DNA of 6,200 bases. It comes from Gammaproteobacteria bacterium (GTDB taxonomy: Bacteria; Pseudomonadota; Gammaproteobacteria; JAURND01). How positions within the stretch are numbered: position 1 is the first letter of the stretch; each line of letters begins with the position of its first letter. Below the pieces are notes generated by a model that was not told the DNA's origin, ran no database searches, and worked only from the letters and a program-made list of their open reading frames with translations. Below, in pieces: positions 1 to 5,681 of this stretch. Made by a program: the position numbers and the translations under genes. The DNA lies in contig JAURND010000128.1 of assembly GCA_030830425.1 (NCBI GenBank), forward strand, positions 1 to 6,200. The letters are read 5' to 3'.

Positions 1-2
1 AA

Positions 3-74
3 ATTCATATTATGTCCCTAGAAAAAATGGCAAAGCGTTATCAAACTGGTGAATTAAACCCTAGAATCGCTTAG
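3..74 (+). CDS. C-terminal tail of an unidentified upstream gene (partial)
   Basis: This reading frame is open from the left edge of the window and ends at TAG (72-74). The other two forward frames close at about positions 19-21 and 49-51, so this is the only forward frame that stays open for most of the segment. The visible tail is 23 residues, hydrophilic and basic, ending ELNPRIA. I do not recognise the family. An internal ATG at 12 could instead start a 20-residue peptide, but a 3' gene end is more likely because repeat element A begins only 15 bp after the stop. The segment is too short to exclude chance. Confidence 0.35.
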   Translation: MHIMSLEKMAKRYQTGELNPRIA

Positions 75-89
75 TGGCGTACCCATAGA

Positions 90-181
90 GGTAACTATTA
101 TTCACTACCCCACATTACCCCCACATACTCCACAAAGACAGGCAAAATATGCCCGTTTGCTAATTGTGCTGAATAGTTACC
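90..181 (+). repeat. Element A: 92-bp MITE-like element with terminal inverted repeats
   Basis: The left end GGTAACTATT (90-99) is the exact reverse complement of the right end AATAGTTACC (172-181), giving 10-bp terminal inverted repeats. The similarity continues inward (ATTCAC after the left end, GCTGAAT before the right end). No coding capacity is visible inside, and a short hairpin GGCA/TGCC lies at about 141-153. A relative with matching ends lies at 4795-4933, upstream of kdsB. No target-site duplication is obvious. The right end stops 13 nt before the engB ATG, so the element forms the engB 5' leader. Size, termini and lack of genes suggest a miniature transposable element. The parent transposase family is not identifiable from this window. 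Confidence 0.65.
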
Positions 182-194
182 AACAGACTATCTT

Positions 195-806
195 ATGAAC
201 AAAAAACGTTACCACCAAGCCAGCTTTCTATTAAGTGCGCCTAGCCTAGAACATTTGTCGCCCGATGAAGGCGCGGAAGTTGCTTTTATTGGTTGCTCTA
301 ATGTGGGGAAATCTAGTGCGATCAATGCTATTACAGGCATCAGCGGTTTGGCACGCAGCAGCAAAACGCCTGGGCGCACTCAAATGATTAATCTATTCCA
401 ATTAGATGAATATCATCGATTAGTCGACTTACCCGGCTATGGGTATGCAAAAGTACCCCTGCAACTCAAGCAACGATTCCAAGCATTGATTAATCTTTAT
501 TTGCAAGCTCGTGAATGTTTAAAAGGATTAATTGTATTGATGGATATTCGCCATCCATTTAAAGAAGCTGATCAACGGATCATTCAATGGAGCATTGAAT
601 GTGACGTACCGATACATGTATTACTGACCAAAGCCGACAAATTAGGTTATGGTGCAGCCTCTACTGCTTTAAAACAAGCGGAACAAACACTCAAAAACTG
701 GGCACCGTCTAGTACAGTACAACTGTTTTCGTCGCTGGATCATACAGGGATTGATACCGTGCATACGATTCTTAATCAATGGCTATCAGCGGGGAAAAAT
801 GCGTGA
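195..806 (+). CDS. engB: Ribosome biogenesis GTP-binding protein EngB (YihA/YsxC)
   Basis: Small cytoplasmic TRAFAC-class GTPase of 203 residues, the usual family length. In E. coli and B. subtilis the family is needed for assembly of the large ribosomal subunit. The G motifs appear in order: G1 P-loop GCSNVGKS (33-40), G2 TPGRT (58-62), G3 DLPGYG (78-83), G4 TKAD (145-148) and G5 SSL (179-181). Family signatures SKTPGRTQ, LVDLPGYGYA and LMDIRHP are also present. The second P-loop residue is Cys34, where E. coli YihA has Arg; the catalytic Lys39 and Ser40 are intact. The ATG at 195 is the only possible start, because an in-frame TAG lies at 174-176, and the N-terminus aligns with E. coli YihA. 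No Shine-Dalgarno sequence is visible. Repeat element A ends 13 nt upstream and a 142-bp repeat begins 8 bp after the stop, so the gene appears to stand alone. Confidence 0.96.
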   Translation: MNKKRYHQASFLLSAPSLEHLSPDEGAEVAFIGCSNVGKSSAINAITGISGLARSSKTPGRTQMINLFQLDEYHRLVDLPGYGYAKVPLQLKQRFQALINLYLQARECLKGLIVLMDIRHPFKEADQRIIQWSIECDVPIHVLLTKADKLGYGAASTALKQAEQTLKNWAPSSTVQLFSSLDHTGIDTVHTILNQWLSAGKNA

Positions 807-814
807 CTCGGGTC

Positions 815-956
815 TATACCGCTCTTACTTGAAGGTATTGGTTTTTAAAACAATAGGCTAAAAAAAATGCGATTGGGGTAAGAGCGGTATAATCTCTTGA
901 ATTTAAGGGGGCAGCAGAACACTTCCCCCTTAAAAAACCCCCTGGTTTTGTCTCAC
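815..956 (-). repeat. 142-bp hairpin-rich repeat, copy 1 (inverted relative to copy 2)
   Basis: Read on the minus strand, this block matches 3156-3297 over 142 positions with about 10 mismatches and no net gap by eye. It contains three nested or adjacent palindromes. TATACCGCTCTTAC (815-828) pairs perfectly with 878-891, and a smaller TATTG/CAATA stem sits in its loop. TTTAAGGGGG (902-911) pairs with CCCCCTTAAA (925-934). AAAACC (934-939) pairs with GGTTTT (944-949). It starts 8 bp after the engB stop and has no coding capacity. It could be a non-autonomous mobile repeat or a structured RNA-level element. I do not recognise it as a named family. Confidence 0.8.
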
Positions 957-988
957 TTCAGAGATGCAAAAAACAGCATCTTGAAGTG
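932..988 (-). terminator. Possible dnaG terminator: stem-loop followed by the AAAACC/GGTTTT core and a T-run
   Basis: In the direction of dnaG transcription, a stem of about 13 bp with one bulge (988-976 pairing with 967-954, loop of 8) is followed by the weaker AAAACC-AGGG-GGTTTT hairpin, which ends in six T residues (937-932). It lies about 75 bp beyond the dnaG stop. The second hairpin has few GC pairs, so termination may be inefficient. It partly overlaps repeat copy 1, so the repeat may have supplied the gene's 3' end. Confidence 0.4.
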
Positions 989-1062
989 GAATGAGTATAG
1001 TTACAAATTCTGACTAAAAATGGGATATTTGCTTCCTGGTTTTGAGCGAGAATGACTGACTT

Positions 1063-2811
1063 TTAATGCCGTTTTTTCAAGTCTTGACGATCTTTCCATA
1101 ATTGCATCAATATACTAGCCTCTTCACGCGTTAAGCCATTTGAAGCTTGTTTCTCAAGTAAAATTTGCACTTTATCGGTTTTATCCTGCTCTAAAATACG
1201 AGCTATCGCACCAGACAATTCTGCAGACATGCCGGTAACGGGAATCATTAACGATTGTGCAGCCAGATGATAAAGCAGTGTTTCTGCTTTAGCACCTCGC
1301 CATTTTTCTAATAAAGCGCCTGTAGAAAGTGCTGCGTCTTCTTGGAGTTGATCAAACAATTTTACCCATGTTGCTACACCCGGCATCTGTATTTTTCTGA
1401 GCGCATCAGGACAATGCACTGTTTGCGCAAGATGCGGATATTGCAACAATAAAGTGATTGCCCTTTCTATGGGAAAAAATAGCGTAAACTCTGGCGCTTC
1501 ATCCACAACACTTACTGATACGAGCGATTCTTTTGCAGCAAGATGTATTTCAATTTGCGCCATGGTCATGCCTATTTGCGCGGCTAATTGCTGGGTAATC
1601 AACGTTTTAAAAATATTATCCGGTATTTGTTTTAGCAAAGGTTTTAACAAAGACGCTAATTTTGCTTTTCCGGCAGGATTCTTTAAATCAACACCATCGC
1701 TTAATTTTAGAAATAAAAAATCAGAGATTGGGGTGGCATCTTGTATGCGTGCTTGAAAAGCGGCTGCGCCTATTTCGCGTATCATACTATCAGGATCATG
1801 TTCTTTATCGAGAAACATAAAACGAATTTGTATCCCATCATCCAAAATCGGCAAACTATTTTCTAATGCACGCCAGGCAGCTTCTTTGCCTGCACCATCA
1901 CCATCAAAACAAAACACCAAATCTTTGGTGTATCGCAATAAATGTCGTAAATTTTGGGTATTGGTTGCCGTTCCCATCGTGCCTACAGCTTGGGTAATGC
2001 CAAATTGGTGCAATGCAATGACATCCATATAACCTTCTACGATCAAACAAAAATCTAACGTTTTGGTTTGACGCGCTTCATAAAGTCCAAAAAATTGGGT
2101 ACCTTTATCAAACAAAGGTGTTTGGGGAGAGTTCATGTATTTAGGCGACTCATCGGCACTCAGTGCGCGACTACCAAAAGCAATCAAGCGTCCACGTTGA
2201 TCACGAATAGGAATCATCAAGCGATTTTTAAAACGGTCATATATTCTTTCTTGAGCATTTTTAATCAACATCCCTGTCTGTACTAACTGTGCTTTAATGA
2301 CATTCGAATGACCGAATTGCCGCAACACATTGTCCCAACCAGGAGGCGCAAATCCAAGGCTAAATTTTTGGATCATTTCCTTAGAAATACCGCGACCATT
2401 TAAATAACTCAATACCTTTTCTGATTTTTCTAATTGCGCTTGATAGTACTGTGAAATTTTTTCTAAGAGTGGATAAAGCGAGGATTCAGTTTTAGCTTTT
2501 TGAGCAATAAATTCAGTTGGGATGGCGACACCCAAAGAACGCGCTAAAAATTCTATGGCTTCCACAAAAGATAAACGATCATAGGCCATCAAGAACCCAA
2601 TGGCATTTCCATGAGCATGGCATCCAAAACAATGATAAAACTGTTTACTGGGACTCACTGTAAAAGAAGGTGTTTTTTCTTGATGAAATGGACAACAAGC
2701 ACCGTAATTAGCACCCGTTTTTTTTAAGGTAATACGTTCTTGCACGAGCGAAACAATATCAGCTTTAGCGAGTAAATCTTGAACAAATTGTGGAGAGATG
2801 CGCGTGGACAT
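1063..2811 (-). CDS. dnaG: DNA primase DnaG
   Basis: Primase that makes the RNA primers for Okazaki fragments, working with the DnaB helicase at the replication fork. It is 582 residues, against 581 in E. coli. The N-terminal CHC2 zinc-binding domain has ligands Cys40, His43, Cys61 and Cys64, the same numbers as in E. coli. The catalytic core includes APPGWDNVL (155-163), YDRFKNRLMIPIRD (191-204) and the TOPRIM acidic residues Glu259 (VEGYMD) and Asp303/Asp305 (FDGDGAG). The C-terminal third, from about 430, is the less conserved helicase-binding domain. The usual FGGR motif reads FGSR (212-215). The ATG at 2811 gives an N-terminus aligned with E. coli, but the upstream bases are pyrimidine-rich (TTTCTCCCCC) with no Shine-Dalgarno sequence. 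Neither rpsU nor rpoD is adjacent. The gene is flanked by an inverted pair of 142-bp repeats and runs opposite to engB and ubiH. Confidence 0.98.
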   Translation of the reverse strand: MSTRISPQFVQDLLAKADIVSLVQERITLKKTGANYGACCPFHQEKTPSFTVSPSKQFYHCFGCHAHGNAIGFLMAYDRLSFVEAIEFLARSLGVAIPTEFIAQKAKTESSLYPLLEKISQYYQAQLEKSEKVLSYLNGRGISKEMIQKFSLGFAPPGWDNVLRQFGHSNVIKAQLVQTGMLIKNAQERIYDRFKNRLMIPIRDQRGRLIAFGSRALSADESPKYMNSPQTPLFDKGTQFFGLYEARQTKTLDFCLIVEGYMDVIALHQFGITQAVGTMGTATNTQNLRHLLRYTKDLVFCFDGDGAGKEAAWRALENSLPILDDGIQIRFMFLDKEHDPDSMIREIGAAAFQARIQDATPISDFLFLKLSDGVDLKNPAGKAKLASLLKPLLKQIPDNIFKTLITQQLAAQIGMTMAQIEIHLAAKESLVSVSVVDEAPEFTLFFPIERAITLLLQYPHLAQTVHCPDALRKIQMPGVATWVKLFDQLQEDAALSTGALLEKWRGAKAETLLYHLAAQSLMIPVTGMSAELSGAIARILEQDKTDKVQILLEKQASNGLTREEASILMQLWKDRQDLKKRH

Positions 2812-3155
2812 GGGGGAGAAATTGCCTAAAAAATATCCATCTGAATACGGACTTGTAGAAACGATACGTTAAAACAAGAAATAAAATCTCACGTTTTTCG
2901 CAAATATGGTTATAGAAAAATCAGTATTTTTAAACACGAGTACGATAAGTTATTGTATGATAACAGTAGTCTGTCTAAAAACGACAGCAATACACAAGGA
3001 TACCTCATTAAAATAGTCATTTAAAAACTTGAATCCCTGTGGCTTGACCATAAGGATTCGGACTTACGCCTGGATTTCAAAAAATCTTTTGTTTTAGCCG
3101 GTTTAAAGGCTAGTGAGAACTGCTAACTATTATTATATACTCGTCTCACTTCAAT
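2812..3155. other. Gene-free region upstream of dnaG
   Basis: No credible gene lies here. In particular there is no rpsU reading frame on the minus strand, where it would stand in the classical operon. The region is AT-rich and must hold the dnaG promoter, but no convincing -35/-10 pair could be assigned. Several small palindromes occur: GTTAT/ATAAC (2949-2964), CTGTC/GACAG (2971-2987), GAATCC/GGATTC (3031-3059), TAGCC/GGCTA (3095-3112) and GTCTCAC/GTGAGAC (3143-3162). The last runs into repeat copy 2. The stems of 5-7 bp are individually weak evidence. Confidence 0.5.
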
Positions 3156-3297
3156 GTGAGACAAAACCAGGGGGTTTTTTAAGGGGGGAGTGTTTTTCTG
3201 CCCCCTTAAATTCAAGAGATTATACCGTTCTTACCCCAATAGCATTTTTTTCAGCCTATTGTTTTAAAAATCAGTACCTTCAAGTAAGAATGGTATA
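3156..3297 (+). repeat. 142-bp hairpin-rich repeat, copy 2
   Basis: Inverted partner of 815-956, same length and roughly 93% identical by eye. The + strand runs from GTGAGACAAAACC through the GGGGG/CCCCC hairpin (about 3183-3207) to the terminal palindrome TATACCGTTCTTAC (3221-3234) pairing with GTAAGAATGGTATA (3284-3297). Substitutions in this last stem keep the pairing possible. The copy ends 3 bp before the ubiH ATG, so it supplies the whole proximal 5' leader of ubiH. Just outside its left edge, GTCTCAC (3143-3149) pairs with its first seven bases. A 61-codon open frame at 3113-3298 across this repeat resembles no protein and is not called as a gene. Confidence 0.8.
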
Positions 3298-3300
3298 AAC

Positions 3301-4500
3301 ATGAATACAGACATAGATTTACTAATTATTGGTGCAGGTTTGGTTGGTAATAGTTTGGCATTAGCCCTAAAAAATCACGCGAATATTGCGATGATTGAAG
3401 CCAATGCTGCTAATGTTGTTTTGCCACCCGATATGCGCACCATTGCATTATCTTTTTCAACGCGCGATATTTTGAAAGCCTTGAATGTATGGTCCACTTT
3501 GGCATCTTATACAACAGGCATTGAACAGGTACATGTCTGTGAAGCTGGCCATTTTGGGGTGACACGCTTTTTAGCACAGGATTATCAAACCGATGTATTG
3601 GGGCATACGATTTTAGCGCAAGCGCTCACCGACACCCTCAGAAAAGCTGTATTAGATAGCGCGATTCCTGTTTTTTTTGAAAGCTACCCTATTCAAATAC
3701 AAGCTTTTCCACAAAGATATCGTGTCCAGATAAAAACGCCTGAGGGAATACAACACTTTACAACCCGTTTGTTAGTGGGGGCAGATGGTGCAGATTCATT
3801 AACTCGTCGACTATTAGGCATTGATGTTCAACATAAAAACTACCAACAAACAGCATTAACAGCCCAGGTAACATTGGCGCGCGCCCATCAACAGATCGCT
3901 TATGAGCGCTTTACAGAACAGGGTGTTTTAGCCGCTTTACCCTTGAAAAATAAGGAATCTGTAGGGGTGATCTGGACAGCGCCTACTGAAATCACCGATC
4001 AATTACAGCATCTATCTGATGCGGAATTTTGTCAGGCTTTTCAATCGACATTTGGATATCGATTAGGGAAACTATTGCAGGTCACGCATCGTCAACGTTA
4101 TTCTTTAAAAGGATCAAAGGCTTTGCAACAAATATGTCCACACGCACTGTTATTGGGAAATGCCGCGCATGCGTTACACCCAGTTGCTGCACAAGGATTT
4201 AATTTGAGTTTGCGAGATGTCGCAATGTTGGCACAAGTAGTCATGGATGCGCTTTTAGCGAAAAAAAATCCAGGTGATTTTTCTGTGCTCAAACAATATG
4301 AAGAAAGCCGACAACAAGAGCAACTGGCCATTATGGGATTGACGCAAAATCTAGTGCGTCTTTTCTCTCAAAAAAACAAAGTAGCAGGATTGGCTAGAAA
4401 TATGGGGTTGGTGGGGCTGGATTTTATCCCTTTTGTAAAAGATTGGATTGCAAATCAGACAATGGGGCTGGCAAATCATATGCCTGCCTGGGTGTTATAA
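3301..4500 (+). CDS. ubiH: FAD-dependent ubiquinone biosynthesis hydroxylase, UbiH type
   Basis: Flavoprotein monooxygenase of the UbiH/UbiF/UbiI family, 399 residues, close to the usual 390-400. Family members use FAD, NAD(P)H and O2 to hydroxylate the polyprenylated ring of ubiquinone precursors on the inner face of the cytoplasmic membrane; UbiH hydroxylates the C-1 position. Visible motifs are the FAD-binding GAGLVG (11-16) with the acidic strand end Glu33, DMRTIALS (44-51), the DG motif VGADGADSLTRR (159-170), and the second FAD motif GNAAHALHPVAAQGFNL (286-302). Asn in GNAA, rather than GDAA, matches E. coli UbiH (GNAAQTLHP) and argues against UbiF or UbiI. The ATG at 3301 places the dinucleotide fold at the normal distance. 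Shine-Dalgarno pairing is poor (AAGAATGG at best). No ubiI or pepP neighbour is present, unlike E. coli. Confidence 0.87.
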   Translation: MNTDIDLLIIGAGLVGNSLALALKNHANIAMIEANAANVVLPPDMRTIALSFSTRDILKALNVWSTLASYTTGIEQVHVCEAGHFGVTRFLAQDYQTDVLGHTILAQALTDTLRKAVLDSAIPVFFESYPIQIQAFPQRYRVQIKTPEGIQHFTTRLLVGADGADSLTRRLLGIDVQHKNYQQTALTAQVTLARAHQQIAYERFTEQGVLAALPLKNKESVGVIWTAPTEITDQLQHLSDAEFCQAFQSTFGYRLGKLLQVTHRQRYSLKGSKALQQICPHALLLGNAAHALHPVAAQGFNLSLRDVAMLAQVVMDALLAKKNPGDFSVLKQYEESRQQEQLAIMGLTQNLVRLFSQKNKVAGLARNMGLVGLDFIPFVKDWIANQTMGLANHMPAWVL

Positions 4501-4557
4501 ACGTGTTAGATAACTGAGAAATTTTATGTTAGCTTTGAGTGCTCCCTCTAATATTAT

Positions 4558-4701
4558 GTCATTCCCGCGAAGGCGGGAACCTATCCACGTCTGGCAAGGA
4601 GATTTTGGATAAATCTAATTTCCATATTTCTTGCTCCATCCTAAAGCCTTTACTGAGGCAACTGCCATGCTGGGATGGATTCCCGCCTTCGCGGGAACGA
4701 C
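4558..4701. repeat. REP-like doublet: two inverted GAAG-loop hairpins (REPIN-like)
   Basis: The left unit has stem TTCCCGC (4562-4568), loop GAAG and GCGGGAA (4573-4579), preceded by GTCA. The right unit is the same motif on the opposite strand: TTCCCGC (4680-4686), CTTC, GCGGGAA (4691-4697), then CGAC. Both units have a similar inner flank ((C/T)C(T/C)ATCC), so the 144-bp pair could fold into one long hairpin. This matches the widespread proteobacterial intergenic repeat whose chance translation gives HSREGGN, seen in a spurious 63-codon frame at 4539-4730. The right unit is followed by a T-run (4707-4713) and may weakly terminate ubiH transcripts. No RAYT transposase is present. Confidence 0.8.
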
Positions 4702-4794
4702 ACCCATTTTTTTACGCATTGCCTAAATAATGTTTTTAATTGTGAGTGGCAAAAACTGCGGAATCGAGTATAAAAATTTAGACCATAAAAATAA

Positions 4795-4933
4795 GTAACT
4801 ATTCACCACCATACAAAGACTGGCATAAACGGTCAGATTTTAGTCAAGTCTGGTGTAAAAATTGGCAAAACGCGAAGCGTCCCGGCGAAGGCCGGGATCC
4901 ACTGCTTCTACCTAATTATGCTGAATGCTTAAA
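4795..4933 (+). repeat. Element B: diverged relative of element A, upstream of kdsB
   Basis: The left end GTAACTATTCACCACC (4795-4810) matches the left end of element A (GTAACTATT, then ATTCACTACC). The right end TAATTATGCTGAAT (4913-4926) matches TAATTGTGCTGAAT at 161-174. An internal CAAAGACTGGCA also resembles CAAAGACAGGCA of element A. The terminal inverted repeat has decayed on the right (GCTTA in place of AGTTAC). At 139 bp it is longer than element A because it holds extra sequence: an imperfect direct repeat AAGACTGGCATAAA (4816-4829) / AAGTCTGGTGTAAA (4846-4859) and a REP-like hairpin (4874-4908). It ends 16 nt before the kdsB start codon. Confidence 0.6.
4874..4908 (+). repeat. Single REP-like hairpin inside element B
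   Basis: The stem CCCGGC (4881-4886), loop GAAG and GCCGGG (4891-4896), followed by ATCCA, is the CCGG-type variant of the REP-like family seen at 4558-4701. An outer stem GAAGC (4874-4878) / GCTTC (4904-4908) extends it. No inverted partner follows, so it is a singleton rather than a doublet. It lies in the kdsB leader, about 40 nt before the start codon. Confidence 0.7.
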
Positions 4934-4949
4934 AAAATAATCGCTAACC

Positions 4950-5681
4950 ATGAAAATTCTCTGTGTTATTCCAAGTCGCATTGGCTCAACGCGTTTAGCC
5001 CGTAAGCCATTATTAGCGATTCAAAACAAACCCATGATTCAGTGGACCTATGAAAATGCGGCGCGCTGCAAAATATTATCAGCAGTGGTTGTGGCAACCG
5101 ATAGCCATGAAATTGCAGATATCATCACCAATATTGGTGGGAAAGTGGTCATGACAGACCCTTGCTTACCCACTGGCTCAGAGCGCGTAGCTGCTGTTGC
5201 GCACCAATATCCTGATGTCGATGTGGTGATTAATTTACAGGGTGATGAACCTTTTATTAAGCCTAGCATGTTAGAAAAACTCATTTCGCCTTACTTAGCC
5301 GGTGAAATGCCAGATATGACCACACTGGCATTTCCACTCAGTCGAGAAAAATATCATTCTCCTGATGCGGTAAAAGTCATTACAGATTTACAAAGCAATG
5401 CGATTTATTTTTCACGTTCTCCAATTCCGTACTATCGCACCCAGACTGAGGCACCTGTTTATCATCATATGGGGTTATACGCATTTCGTCGCGATTTTTT
5501 AATGCTGTACAGTATGCTACCGCAAACACCTTTAGAACGAATCGAATCGCTAGAACAATTACGCGTATTAGAACACGGGTATAAAATCCGCGTTTGCTTA
5601 ACAAAAGAGCAAACGCTAGAAATCAATACACCTGCAGAATATGAGCAAGCACAGCATTTTAAGTATACTCATTCAACCTGA
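4950..5681 (+). CDS. kdsB: 3-deoxy-manno-octulosonate cytidylyltransferase (CMP-KDO synthetase)
   Basis: Cytoplasmic enzyme that activates KDO with CTP, giving CMP-KDO and pyrophosphate, the sugar donor for the inner core of lipopolysaccharide. It is 243 residues (E. coli 248) with a single nucleotidyltransferase fold. Visible motifs are the CTP-binding IPSRIGSTRLARKPL (7-21), ATDS (49-52), PTGSERV (74-80), NLQGDEPF (95-102) with the metal-binding Asp99, HMGLYAFRRDF (173-183) and LEQLRVLEHG (201-210). Near the C-terminus, where E. coli has VDTPED with a second metal-associated Asp, this protein reads INTPAEY (Asn226). The ATG at 4950 gives the standard N-terminus; no Shine-Dalgarno sequence precedes it. 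The stop TGA (5679-5681) lies inside the left arm of a hairpin. The 5' leader is element B with a REP-like hairpin. Confidence 0.95.
   Translation: MKILCVIPSRIGSTRLARKPLLAIQNKPMIQWTYENAARCKILSAVVVATDSHEIADIITNIGGKVVMTDPCLPTGSERVAAVAHQYPDVDVVINLQGDEPFIKPSMLEKLISPYLAGEMPDMTTLAFPLSREKYHSPDAVKVITDLQSNAIYFSRSPIPYYRTQTEAPVYHHMGLYAFRRDFLMLYSMLPQTPLERIESLEQLRVLEHGYKIRVCLTKEQTLEINTPAEYEQAQHFKYTHST

Noticed and set aside
1034..1045. TCCTGGTTTTGA after the dnaG stop as a fourth core fragment
   Set aside because: Only about 10 bases match the repeat core and no palindrome accompanies them, so chance is likely.
1454..1756. 100-codon frame on + inside dnaG
   Set aside because: Antisense shadow of a strongly supported primase gene; no recognisable domain.
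3113..3298. 61-codon open frame upstream of ubiH
   Set aside because: It mostly translates repeat copy 2 across its hairpins. The composition is not protein-like and the equivalent frame is not preserved as a gene in copy 1.
3271..3299. TATAAA just before the ubiH ATG as a promoter supplied by the repeat
   Set aside because: Transcription would begin past the start codon, and no -35 match exists at the right distance.
4098..4331. 77-codon minus-strand frame inside ubiH, and similar minus-strand frames inside kdsB (5048-5284, 5380-5604)
   Set aside because: Antisense shadows of well-supported genes with no recognisable motifs.
4539..4730. 63-codon open frame containing CHSREGGN and PPSRERHP
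   Set aside because: It is the chance translation of the two REP-like hairpins, a well-known artefact. It has no ribosome-binding site and no protein-like features.
4740..4774. Possible kdsB promoter (TTGTGA ... TATAAA)
   Set aside because: The spacing is about 23 bp, too long for a sigma-70 promoter, and the better-spaced -35 candidate is poor.
4558..4933. CRISPR array from repeated short palindromes
   Set aside because: The hairpins vary in orientation and spacing, no regular spacers are present, and no cas genes are nearby.
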